The notes under the pieces are model-generated. The model searched no databases. It was not told where the DNA came from and worked only from the letters and a program-made list of their open reading frames with translations. A DNA stretch of 36,124 nt. Source: Chloroflexales bacterium. Lineage in GTDB: Bacteria > Chloroflexota > Chloroflexia > Chloroflexales > Chloroflexaceae. Positions 17,802 to 26,089 of the stretch are shown piece by piece. Numbering within the stretch: position 1 is the first letter of the stretch; each line of letters begins with the position of its first letter. Made by a program: the position numbers and the translations under genes. The stretch covers positions 1 through 36,124 of the forward strand of contig JAKSDJ010000596.1 of the NCBI GenBank assembly GCA_022360155.1, written 5' to 3'.

Positions 17802-18602
17802 ATGACACGGATACTGGTAACCGGCGGTACTGGAACCTTGGGGCGCGAAGTCGTGCGGCAACTCAATGCTGCTGCGTACGTCGTTCGCATCATGAGCCGC
17901 AAGAGCGGCAGCGCGGAAGGCGTTGAATGGACGCAGGCCGATCTCAGAGATGACGCCGGCTTAACGGCAGCCATGAACGATGTTGACGTGATAATTCACG
18001 CCGCAAGCGGTATACCGCTACGCAAGATTGACATTGACGGCACAGAGAAGTTGATTGCGGCAGCTCGCGCCGCGCAGGTCAAGCACATGCTGTATGTTTC
18101 TATTGTAGGCATCGATAAGATCCTCTTCGCTTACTACAAAGCAAAACTCGAAGCGGAAAAACGAATACAAGCCAGTGCTGTTCCCTGGTCAATTGTGCGT
18201 TCCACCCAGTTTCACACGCTGCCTGATTATGTGCTGACGACTCTCTATCGCTCACCTTTGTTTTTTGTTCCCACTGATTTTCAAGTCCAACCAATTGACC
18301 CGGCTGAAGTTGCCAAACGTCTTGTGGCCCAAGTCGCCGAAGGTGCGAGCGGCATGATAGCCAATATCGGCGGCCCCGAGGTGCTGACCTTGGGCGCTAT
18401 GGCCCACGCTTGGCTTGAAGTGCAAGGGCTTCAGCGCCGTATCATCCACCTGCCGCTCCCCGGCAAGGTAGCACAGGGCTTTCGTGCGGGCTTGAACACA
18501 GCTCCGTCGCATCGTTACGGAAAAATGAGCTGGAACGAATGGTTACAAAAGACATATGCCCGACAAGCGGCCGACCCGAGCGCCAGCAATGCCGGTCCGT
18601 AA
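17802..18602 (+). CDS. NAD(P)-binding protein of the NmrA / atypical SDR type
   Basis: The 266-residue protein opens ILVTGGTGTLGREVVRQLNA, the GxxGxxG dinucleotide-binding turn of atypical short-chain dehydrogenases, followed by VRIMSRKSG for the NADP phosphate region. Further matches are WTQADLRDDAGLTAAMNDVD, VIIHAAS and VKHMLYVSIVGIDK, the last replacing the classical YxxxK active site. Later WSIVRSTQFHTL also fits the NmrA-like group. These proteins are often redox-sensing or bind NADP without catalysis, and some are reductases on quinones or flavonoids; the substrate cannot be read here. The next gene begins 46 bp downstream with its own strong ribosome site, so the two may be cotranscribed. 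Confidence 0.88.
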   Translation: MTRILVTGGTGTLGREVVRQLNAAAYVVRIMSRKSGSAEGVEWTQADLRDDAGLTAAMNDVDVIIHAASGIPLRKIDIDGTEKLIAAARAAQVKHMLYVSIVGIDKILFAYYKAKLEAEKRIQASAVPWSIVRSTQFHTLPDYVLTTLYRSPLFFVPTDFQVQPIDPAEVAKRLVAQVAEGASGMIANIGGPEVLTLGAMAHAWLEVQGLQRRIIHLPLPGKVAQGFRAGLNTAPSHRYGKMSWNEWLQKTYARQAADPSASNAGP

Positions 18603-18648
18603 GCTTTGGTATGGCAAACGTTTTGATGGACTGTTCTAGGAGGCGTCA

Positions 18649-19272
18649 ATGATCTCTTCAGAAGCCACTTACGAACCAATGCAGGAACATCAAAGGTATC
18701 TGCTCTTCGCCCAGATCACCAATGCGATTGGGGCGACGATAGGCTTCATCGTCCTGGGGTTCTTTGTGCTCGATCCCGCCCGCTTCAGTGATCCGGGCTG
18801 GGTGTACCTCTTGCTGATCCCACTGGCGGGGCTGCACACGATCGAAGAGTACATTTTTCCAGGCGGTTTTCTCACCTGGTTTAACACCGGCCCTTTTAAC
18901 AGTCAAGATCCCACCTTTCCGCTTACGGCTAAAACCGCCTTCTGGATAGACGCAGTGGCAGCCACTATCAACATCGTCTTGATCGTACTGATCGGCAGGT
19001 ATGTTCTCTGGCTCATGCTGGGTCTGGGCGCGATTTTTCTGATCAACGGCTTCTGGCATCTTACCGACGGCATCACACAGGGCAGATATTCGCCCGGCAT
19101 GATTACCAGCGCAGTTCTTTATGTGCCAGGTATCAGCTACCTCTTTTATTTTTACTATAGCCAAGGCATTGTACCGCTGTACCAACTTGCGCTTGCCTTT
19201 GTCATCGGGCTTTTTGCGAACACAATGTTCTTTGTGCAAATTAGAAAGACCCTGCGACGCAGAACCGGCTAG
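18649..19272 (+). CDS. HXXEE domain integral membrane protein
   Basis: The 207-residue protein has about five to six hydrophobic segments. The defining motif is HTIEE in LLIPLAGLHTIEEYIFPGGF near residue 65, and a second histidine (FWHLTDG) lies near residue 140. AGGAGG sits 6 nt before the ATG. The HXXEE family (PF13787) is of unknown function; the conserved His and Glu residues suggest metal binding or catalysis inside the membrane. A damaged copy of its last 40 codons lies 4.7 kb upstream at 14402-14530. The C-terminus is basic (RKTLRRRTG), consistent with an inside-facing tail. Confidence 0.88.
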   Translation: MISSEATYEPMQEHQRYLLFAQITNAIGATIGFIVLGFFVLDPARFSDPGWVYLLLIPLAGLHTIEEYIFPGGFLTWFNTGPFNSQDPTFPLTAKTAFWIDAVAATINIVLIVLIGRYVLWLMLGLGAIFLINGFWHLTDGITQGRYSPGMITSAVLYVPGISYLFYFYYSQGIVPLYQLALAFVIGLFANTMFFVQIRKTLRRRTG

Positions 19273-19556
19273 GATAACTGCGCCAAAGTCCTCCCGCTTC
19301 GTTGATCGGAGCCGCCCAATCAAGCTGGGAAGACGAATCCCCGACGTCCAGCCAGTCTTGGCCAAGGTGCTGTAGCTTCGCGCTGGTCATCTCTACGCCA
19401 AGCTGGAATTGGATAGTTTGTGCGATATGCTGTGCTTCCGTTTTCTCATCACGATGGGATGTGTCTCGATGATACCGCACAAGGTATAGGTGCACAGCGG
19501 TTCAATCGGCTCCAAGGGAAGTCCCGCGTATGAACAACGCTCTGCACATGCGCGCA

Positions 19557-20105
19557 TCACCACAACTCGCCTCCGCGCCATTCAGCTGATAACGGCGCAC
19601 TCAAATCCAAAGAAGGCGTCTTAGAAAGCCGAAAGATCATGACCTCTTCTTCACGAGAAGAGGGCAGGAGGCCGTTCTCGGTTCTGATAGATAACGCACC
19701 CTGCCACAGCTCCCATCCCAGCCGTTCGTAGTATGTAACGCTAGTCGGCGAGAGAGCAGCCAAATCATAATCTTGAACCTCACTAACGAGGTATTTCATA
19801 ATTGATGTTGCAAAACCACGATTGCGGTAGGCAGGTTCTGTAGCAACCGCCTCCACATATGCAGTGCGCATCATGGGGTTTGTTCCTGCTTGCAAATATC
19901 GGGTCACCCACAGCGCATGACCGACTAAAGAGCCATCAAAGTAGCCGAGAACGTGGGTCGCATCAACGAAGGTGTTGAAAAGCGCCGCTATATCTTCTTC
20001 ATAGGCACGATTGCAAAGCGAGATAATATTCCTTCTATCGATATCTGAAATCAATTCGCCGCGCATAACTTGGATGTGTAGGCGGTCAATTGGATGAGAA
20101 GCCAT
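19557..20105 (-). CDS. GNAT acetyltransferase resembling aminoglycoside 2'-N-acetyltransferase
   Basis: The 182-residue size, order of motifs and C-terminus follow the AAC(2')-I family. The acetyl-CoA site is VEAVATEPAYRNRGFATSIM, with the R-x-x-G-x-A core at residues 93-98. It is followed by YDLAALSPTSVTYYERLGWELW, comparable to the family's LGALS...LYASRGWLPW segment. The last residues, SLDLSAPLSAEWRGGELW, match the family ending LDTSAELMCDWRAGDVW almost position by position. AAC(2') enzymes acetylate the 2'-amino group of aminoglycosides, but many chromosomal copies have an unknown physiological substrate and do not confer resistance. This copy stands alone, convergent with the HXXEE gene. 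GNAT fold is certain; substrate is inferred. Confidence 0.85.
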   Translation of the reverse strand: MASHPIDRLHIQVMRGELISDIDRRNIISLCNRAYEEDIAALFNTFVDATHVLGYFDGSLVGHALWVTRYLQAGTNPMMRTAYVEAVATEPAYRNRGFATSIMKYLVSEVQDYDLAALSPTSVTYYERLGWELWQGALSIRTENGLLPSSREEEVMIFRLSKTPSLDLSAPLSAEWRGGELW

Positions 20106-20415
20106 AGCTTGAGTACTCTCGAATCGCCCAATCTATAACTTCACCCTTACCCCATCCTACACTCTACGGCGCGTATAGAGCATAGTTAACCGCTTTGTAC
20201 TGTATTGTTATCCAACACAGCACGACATCATTTTCTTGGCGACGCAACACAGTCGCATACATTCCAGTACGACGACAAGTGACGGATTATCCAGCATTAT
20301 ATCGCCTAACGCCCGCGTGGTTTGAGAGGAAAGCATATCGTCACGATAACACAGCCATATGTTTGGACGAGCCCACCCGCCCAACTGCCATCTCGGCAGA
20401 TCGCACTCTCACGCT
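20106..20415. other. Intergenic region, no gene recognised
   Basis: About 310 bp between the GNAT gene start and the C25 peptidase stop, both on the minus strand. It should hold the promoter of the acetyltransferase gene and the end of the peptidase transcript. One plus-strand frame is open here but lacks a ribosome site. Confidence 0.4.
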
Positions 20416-23208
20416 CTAGCGCAGCGCCACTGGCAGATAGACCTGCGCGGCGCCAGGAAGCACCTGCGGTACAGTGAGCGGATCGCCAAGCAGTGCATAG
20501 GTCCGTATCGCATCCTGGCAGCAATTGCCATTCGTAAAGAGTTCGAGGAATCCTGCCGCCGTGAGCTCGCCCAGGTAGGCCGGCGATCCTCCGCCCATCA
20601 CGGTCGAATCCGCACTCCAGAGCATCTGGTAGAACCCGCGCTGGAGTGCGGTATGGCCAAAGAGCACCCCCGCCCCCGTCGATCCCCACACCGCAACAGC
20701 GCCGCCGTTGGTCGCCAGCAATAGCCGCTCATCGATCGTCGTACCACTGAAGGCGGCAAAATGGAAAGCGCTGGTCAGACAACTCAAGGACAGCACAACC
20801 GGCAGGCGCTTGCCGTTGGTCATTGCATCCGGGTTATAGAGGCCCAAAAGGTAGGCTGGGTCTGCAGCCGAGTCGGTCACCGCCCACTGGAACGCATTGC
20901 CGTGTCCAATGAAGTTGATCAGCCCCGCACCGGCATTAAAGACAGCCTGCGTGCCCTGATACGCGCGCACCGCGTCGGTCACCCGACCAGGCAGACTCGG
21001 CGCCGGATCGTAATAAACCCGGCCAATCGCCATATTCTGCGGCTGTAGCGCTGCACTCAGCTCGGCGACCGTCGCGAAATCTCCAGCATCGTCAGGATTA
21101 TCGGCGATATAGGCGACACGCGCGCGCCAAGCTACCTCGGTCGAATCCGTCTCGTAGCCGATGATTTTCGCAACCAGCGCTTCCAACTCAGCAGCGTCCT
21201 TGACCGGCAAACGGCCAAAAAGCAGGTCGGGCAGGGTATCTCCGCTAAGCACCGGATCAGCACCGTCGAGTTGGGCATAGCACGACTCGCAGGCCGTCTC
21301 CTTCATGATCGGATCGACTGTCGCCAGATATGGAGGGATGAGATTGACGTTCTTCTCACCCTTTTGCAAATAATCGTGGGGGTCAAATGTGCCGTCACCG
21401 ACGAGCGTTACCGCCAACGGCGGATTCGTCCACGCGCGCAGGAAGTCGCGGATCGCATCGGGTGAAACCTGCCCAAAGCTCCAAGCATCATAGATCGCCT
21501 GCACATCGACGACCTGAACGGTGTAACCTTGGGCTCGGCGATGGGCCACAAGCGGATCGAGCGCGGCATGCAATCCCGCCGGTGCAATGTAAAGAACCGC
21601 AACATTCAGCGGCTTTGCCAGGTCGACCGGGCGGTGCATATACACGCTTGGCGTATGCAGCGTGCCTGGACCAGCCAGGAGATAGTCGCGCGGCTCAGGC
21701 CCGTCCTCGAACACGCTTGCGCCTCCGGTAAGGATCTGTGGCGCGCGGGGATCGGTCACGTCATAGAGCGTAACATCAGCAGCAGGATTACTGAGCTGGT
21801 AACGCCACTGCCCTGGCAAGCCGGCAAATAAGCCGCCGTTCCCGCCAAAATCCAGTCCGACAGAGCGTTCCCAACGCACCTGTTGCAGTTGGATGCCCGA
21901 GGCTACCGATTTGGGGAGCAAAGTGAACCGAACCTTTGGCTGGTTCGCCGCAAACGTGAATGTCTGCGACCAGTTCCCCGTCCCGCGCCACTCGGCGCTT
22001 TGCATAGCCTCGCCCATCGTGACTGCGAGGGCATGCAAGTTCTGGGTATAGGCGACGCCTTCTACGGTGAGGGTGACATTCCCCGTCGCCAGCGGCAAGG
22101 TCGGCGTCAGCGGCGCGTTGAACAGCGCCGGTTTCTGGTTGAGCCCGGTGCGTAAGTCGACGGCATACCAATGATCGCCGGCTGGCCCAGGCAAGGTCGA
22201 GTCATACAAGGCGTTAGCGCGCCACAACCCGTGCTCCAACGCATTCGTACGCACGGGAGCGGTGAACGGCATCACATCGCGGCTTGTCATACGCATGGTA
22301 CTGGGCGTTGATTCGACCGTCAGCCAGTACGTCTCACCAGCGTTCCAGCGGTCGCCGACCGTGGCGGCATAGAAGCGCAGTTCATCGGTTCCACGCACCT
22401 CAAGCGCCACCTCGTCGCCGTTATGGCGCAAGCGCAGCAGTGCGGGATCGATGGCGGCTATATCGATTCCCGCCACCGCCAGATCTTCCCGCGTCACACG
22501 CTGGATGCCAGGTCGAGTCACGGCGATTTTTACCGCATTGGTTGCAGCTAGCCGATTAGTGGGGGCAGGACCGCTCGTCAGAAACGGCCCAGAACGAGCC
22601 AAGATTTGTGCGGCATCTTCCTTCAACAGCGAGACGTTCGGTATGGTTACCCGAAAGTCAGTCGTAGCGCGCACCTCACCATCCTGGATGAACATTGGGC
22701 TGAACGCGACCACGATGATGCGCACGCCACGCATCCGGCCCTCGCGCACGATGACAAGCGGCGTGGCGGGCAGCGCCTGATCAGGCATCACGGCCAGATC
22801 GGGGCGCTGCTCGCCATGGACTGTCTGGGGAATCGGCGCAGCCGCCGGTGGAATGACGCCGTGCCAAGGGCGACTCTGCAGCTCTTCGACTCGCGGCGAC
22901 ACTGCAGCATGATCGTCATCGTCCGCGCGCAGGGCGATCATGTGCGCAGGGAGCGTCGCATCACCAATCTGCACCAGCGGCAGAGCAAATTGAGCGCTCA
23001 GCGTCGCAAGCGTCGTTGGGTGCGTATCCAGCGCGCGCGACTCTCGCTGCCACACCAACCGGACCCCGCCATCCTGTGTTGTAACACGCAAGGGCGCAGC
23101 AGGCTCGGGCTGGGCGCCTGCTGCGCCGCCGCTGAGCGCCAAGACAAGCGCCAGCCCTAACAATGATACACAACGAAAGAAGATGCGAGGTCGGATGGCA
23201 TAACCCAT
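20416..23208 (-). CDS. Secreted C25 family (gingipain-like) cysteine peptidase
   Basis: The 930-residue protein has a signal peptide (FFRCVSLLGLALVLALSGGAAGA) and an N-terminal region of about 500 residues resembling the beta-rich pro/adhesion parts of large C25 proteins. The peptidase C25 domain (about residues 550-900) contains TLVGDGTFDPHDYL, LLFGRLPVKDAAEL, and the catalytic dyad: H769 in INFIGHGNAFQW and C810 in VVLSLSCLTSAF. IRTYALLGDPLT near the end is also conserved. It ends QVYLPVALR, similar to QLFVPMVLR in the CAP protein. Gingipain relatives are cysteine endopeptidases; here it would act outside the cell on proteins. An LPSTG-type surface protein gene lies 33 bp upstream, suggesting a shared transcript. 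Confidence 0.9.
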   Translation of the reverse strand: MGYAIRPRIFFRCVSLLGLALVLALSGGAAGAQPEPAAPLRVTTQDGGVRLVWQRESRALDTHPTTLATLSAQFALPLVQIGDATLPAHMIALRADDDDHAAVSPRVEELQSRPWHGVIPPAAAPIPQTVHGEQRPDLAVMPDQALPATPLVIVREGRMRGVRIIVVAFSPMFIQDGEVRATTDFRVTIPNVSLLKEDAAQILARSGPFLTSGPAPTNRLAATNAVKIAVTRPGIQRVTREDLAVAGIDIAAIDPALLRLRHNGDEVALEVRGTDELRFYAATVGDRWNAGETYWLTVESTPSTMRMTSRDVMPFTAPVRTNALEHGLWRANALYDSTLPGPAGDHWYAVDLRTGLNQKPALFNAPLTPTLPLATGNVTLTVEGVAYTQNLHALAVTMGEAMQSAEWRGTGNWSQTFTFAANQPKVRFTLLPKSVASGIQLQQVRWERSVGLDFGGNGGLFAGLPGQWRYQLSNPAADVTLYDVTDPRAPQILTGGASVFEDGPEPRDYLLAGPGTLHTPSVYMHRPVDLAKPLNVAVLYIAPAGLHAALDPLVAHRRAQGYTVQVVDVQAIYDAWSFGQVSPDAIRDFLRAWTNPPLAVTLVGDGTFDPHDYLQKGEKNVNLIPPYLATVDPIMKETACESCYAQLDGADPVLSGDTLPDLLFGRLPVKDAAELEALVAKIIGYETDSTEVAWRARVAYIADNPDDAGDFATVAELSAALQPQNMAIGRVYYDPAPSLPGRVTDAVRAYQGTQAVFNAGAGLINFIGHGNAFQWAVTDSAADPAYLLGLYNPDAMTNGKRLPVVLSLSCLTSAFHFAAFSGTTIDERLLLATNGGAVAVWGSTGAGVLFGHTALQRGFYQMLWSADSTVMGGGSPAYLGELTAAGFLELFTNGNCCQDAIRTYALLGDPLTVPQVLPGAAQVYLPVALR

Positions 23209-23241
23209 ATTGTTTTCTTCGCAGCAATGCCTATCATAAGA

Positions 23242-23793
23242 CTATACAAAACGCCGCCCAAACATCAGCACCAGGCTGATTCCAATCAACACAAGACCAA
23301 TGACAAACAAGCGCGGTGCATCATTTGAACTATTCTGAAATGCGCCGGTGGACGGAAGTTGCGCCGGTGGTGGAACAGGAGTTGGGGGCTCGGTTGGGGT
23401 CGCCTCAGGCAGTTGCGTGCCCGTCGGTGACGGCGTCGCTGTGGGGCTGGGTGTTAGCGGATCCCCCGCCGGTGGCGGCACAGGCGCATCGGTGGGGGGC
23501 GGCGCGGGTACATCGGTGGGGGGCGGCGCTGGTGCATCGGTTGGCGCCAGCGTGTTCGTCGGCGGCGGCGCGGGTACATCGGTCGGCGCCAGCGCGGGCG
23601 TGTTCGTCGGCGGAATTGGCGTGTTCGTCGGCGGAATTGGCGTGTTCGTTGGCGGCGGCGGTTCAGTTGGCGGTTCAGTAATAAGTAGCTGCGGAGCCGC
23701 ATAGACTTGCTGAGGGAGATCCGATACCATCGCTGCCAAAAGCAAGATGATGCCGATTATGAAGAGGCCAAACGATGCGATGGTTAATTTCAT
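23242..23793 (-). CDS. Thr/Pro-rich surface protein with LPSTG-type C-terminal anchor
   Basis: The ATG at 23793 is chosen because AAGGAG lies 9 nt upstream, giving 183 residues; an earlier in-frame start adds 13 residues without such a site. A hydrophobic signal segment (FGLFIIGIILLLAAMV) is followed by about 100 residues of repeats such as PPTNTPIPPTNTPIP and PTDAPAPPPTDVPAP. The end has LPSTGAFQNSS, a hydrophobic stretch LFVIGLVLIGISLVLMFG and a terminal RRF. That order is the sortase cell-wall sorting signal, though the distance between motif and membrane segment is about ten residues. The repeats would form an extended stalk. No sortase gene is in the window, so anchoring is inferred. The C25 peptidase gene follows by 33 bp. 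Confidence 0.85.
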   Translation of the reverse strand: MKLTIASFGLFIIGIILLLAAMVSDLPQQVYAAPQLLITEPPTEPPPPTNTPIPPTNTPIPPTNTPALAPTDVPAPPPTNTLAPTDAPAPPPTDVPAPPPTDAPVPPPAGDPLTPSPTATPSPTGTQLPEATPTEPPTPVPPPAQLPSTGAFQNSSNDAPRLFVIGLVLIGISLVLMFGRRFV

Positions 23794-23879
23794 AGTTGCA
23801 AACTCCTTGTTCGAAATTAGATTGCCAAACAAACTAGCCTAAACGATTTTCATGAAATTCGACAATCAACCGAGTAGTC

Positions 23880-25400
23880 TGACATAGCGCCGCCTTTAGG
23901 CAGCTTGAAGACAGCACAACCGTCTTCAGGCGGCGTCACGAAGAACGTTTTTCACACCAAAATCTTGATTGTGACACTCCGCGCGCCCTAAAGGGCGGCG
24001 GCTTCTTGCGTTTCGCAAGCCACATGCCCCGTGTCCAGGGGACTACGCAGAACCCGCACGTTGTGCGGGATACGATACGTGGTTGTTCCGGTCGGGCAGA
24101 TGCGCCCCGGTTCCCCGTGCTGCCGCATCGACAGGATATTCACCGCGCCCACACCGTCTCGGCGCCCGCTGAAACCACACCGCCCGCAGGTGTAGACCCT
24201 GCCGCGTGGTTTGTGCCGACCCCTGCAGTGTGGACACGTTTGACTCGTCGCGCGTTCGCTCACCAGTTCCGTGCTGATCCCTTCGGCTTCGGCTTTGTAC
24301 GTGATGTACTGCCGCAGTTTGCCGTGTGACCAGTTCGAGACTTTCTGATTGCTTTTCTTACCGAGCTTGCCCTTATCGGCGACATCGCGCACATCACCGA
24401 GCGCAATCGTGCCTGCTTCCTGCGCCACTGCCACGTTGACGACTTCCCGCGATACCTTGTGCTCCATATCGCGGGTGCGCTTTGCCTGCTGATGCAGAAA
24501 GCGGTTGATACGCCGTTGTAGACGTTTCCACAGCCGCGAACCACGCTTGCATGCGCTCTGCCGTTGCCGTAATATGGCCAGTCGTTTGGCGGTGTACTGG
24601 CGCTGGCTCCGCAGTTCCCGACAAGTGATAACCACGGTGTCGTGTCCATCACTCATGGCTGCCGGATGGACTTCCCCCAGGTCTACTGCTACCGCATTGG
24701 CGCCAGGAGCTTCTCTCGGCGGTATGCCGTTCTCAACCACGATATGCCAGAAATAACGCCGCTTGCTTCTCGCGTAGACGAGGCGCACTTCCCGCACCGC
24801 CAACACGTTTTGCAGATGGTCCGGCAGCGTGATGCGGATAGGGGGCAAGCCTCTGGCACGAGCAAGCAGCAGCGTGTCTCCTGTGCGCCGCATGCCGCTC
24901 GTTTTCCAGCTAGTGGTGCGATACTTCTTCCGCTTGTAGGGAAAGTGCGTGTCCAACCCGGCGCGCCGACATTCCCGCGCCGTTTTGCACGCTTTGTAAA
25001 AGCCCTGTTGCGCCGCATCCACCGAATGGGCGTGCAGCAGCGCGGGCTGTCCGGCATGCGCCCGATCGTTCCACTTTTCAGCACCATAGGGCGAGAGCCA
25101 GTGCCCGGTCGTGCGATAGGTACGCCAGTGAAAGACCGCAACCTGGGTGTAGCGTTCGCCACTCGCCCGATTGAGCGCATCAGCCTCAGCACGGTGCAGG
25201 TGGCATGGTTCGATATGGGTGCGGATCATCGATCATCCTCATTCCGAACATTCGTTCCTATATCGCTATGCTACCCCATTCCACAGCGGCATGCAAGGGC
25301 TGAAGCCAGCGAGAAACCCGCCTTACCACTGCCACTAAAGTGGCGTGGCTTGCGGCAGGTTCCGCACGGTCAAAATTCACAAGAGCGATCCATGCAATAC
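23880..25400 (-). mobile_element. tnpB-only IS200/IS605-type insertion element
   Basis: The tnpB gene is flanked by hairpins typical of IS605 ends. Upstream of tnpB is 25317-25359, an imperfect stem beginning cccgcc and ending ggcagg, with an inner gccactaaagtggc hairpin. Downstream is 23889-23934, gccgcct paired with aggcggc, with nested ttgaagac/gtcttcag arms. No tnpA transposase gene is present, so the element cannot move on its own. Exact boundaries are not fixed; no target duplication is expected for this family. The downstream segment should also carry the scaffold of the guide (omega/re) RNA. Confidence 0.7.
23988..25229 (-). CDS. tnpB: TnpB-family RNA-guided nuclease homologue with altered RuvC-II motif
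   Basis: The 413-residue protein has the OrfB helix-turn-helix/WED-type N-terminus and a C-terminal RuvC-like domain. RuvC-I is AVDLGEVHPA with D183. The RuvC-II position reads TIALGDVRDVAD, with G278 where most TnpB proteins have the catalytic glutamate. The zinc finger is C332/C335 (TCPHC) with C348/C351 (YTCGRCG), followed by RRDGVGAVNI with D358 as RuvC-III. The C-terminal tail (LDTGHVACET) is longer than in ISDra2 TnpB. Canonical TnpB cuts DNA guided by an RNA from its 3' end to keep the element in place. This one is either of the rearranged-active-site type or inactive as a nuclease; E314 or E316 in YKAEAEG are candidate substitutes. Confidence 0.9.
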   Translation of the reverse strand: MIRTHIEPCHLHRAEADALNRASGERYTQVAVFHWRTYRTTGHWLSPYGAEKWNDRAHAGQPALLHAHSVDAAQQGFYKACKTARECRRAGLDTHFPYKRKKYRTTSWKTSGMRRTGDTLLLARARGLPPIRITLPDHLQNVLAVREVRLVYARSKRRYFWHIVVENGIPPREAPGANAVAVDLGEVHPAAMSDGHDTVVITCRELRSQRQYTAKRLAILRQRQSACKRGSRLWKRLQRRINRFLHQQAKRTRDMEHKVSREVVNVAVAQEAGTIALGDVRDVADKGKLGKKSNQKVSNWSHGKLRQYITYKAEAEGISTELVSERATSQTCPHCRGRHKPRGRVYTCGRCGFSGRRDGVGAVNILSMRQHGEPGRICPTGTTTYRIPHNVRVLRSPLDTGHVACETQEAAAL

Positions 25401-25528
25401 ATTTTCCTAACCGCTTTAGTATTTCACTTTGCGCAGTGTAGTATAACACTTACTCTGTCAAAGTGATATGCAATTATTGGGCCATATACAAGCATGAAGG
25501 CAGAAATAAGATACCCGCATAAACGTTG

Positions 25529-25671
25529 CTAGTACTACAACGAGCCATGTCATGCTGAACGAAGTGAAGAATCGCGTTGCCAAAGGTTGCAAGACCCTTC
25601 GCTTCGCTCAGGGTGACATCGACAAATCCCGTTCCGATGCGGTGCAGGATGAAGTCTCGTTGTAGTACTAG
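25529..25671. mobile_element. 143-bp MITE with perfect 16-bp terminal inverted repeats
   Basis: The ends ctagtactacaacgag (25529-25544) and ctcgttgtagtactag (25656-25671) are exact reverse complements. Inside lies gtcatgctgaacgaagtgaa and, near the other end, cttcgcttcgctcagggtgac, a second imperfect inverted pair. The element has no coding capacity. The inner sequence resembles a short repeat common in many bacterial genomes; the outer 16-bp ends suggest a transposase acting in trans. Confidence 0.8.
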
Positions 25672-26089
25672 ACAGCCAGATAAAGAAAAACTATATCAGT
25701 CCATACTATATATAAGGAAAAAGGGGTACCATGGTAGCATACTTTGTCAGTATCTTCAAGGTGATGTTGTGTGTGCTATAAAGCTACGTCATCGCCCTGC
25801 AAAAGACCGCCGATGGCGCAGAGAAACGCTGATGTGACATAGATCTGCACCCATATGCAACGCCCGCCGGCATCGGTTTCGCCTCTACTGTTCACGCTGA
25901 CGGAGTCTTATTGTGTATTGGCTCTATGTGCAACTCGATTTGACGTGACTGCCCCATCAGCGTATGATTCTCAATGTACCGATAAACAAAGGGCTTTTCC
26001 AAGCGTTCTATTCGGGCTCTGCACATAACCGAGATCGTAACAGGGTATAAGCAAAGCCATGCGTAGCTGTATGAAGGTGATCGACAACA
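25672..26089. other. Intergenic region upstream of the hydrolase gene
   Basis: About 420 bp without a convincing gene. Short frames on both strands lack ribosome sites. Together with 25400-25528 it forms the non-coding stretch into which the MITE has inserted. Confidence 0.4.
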
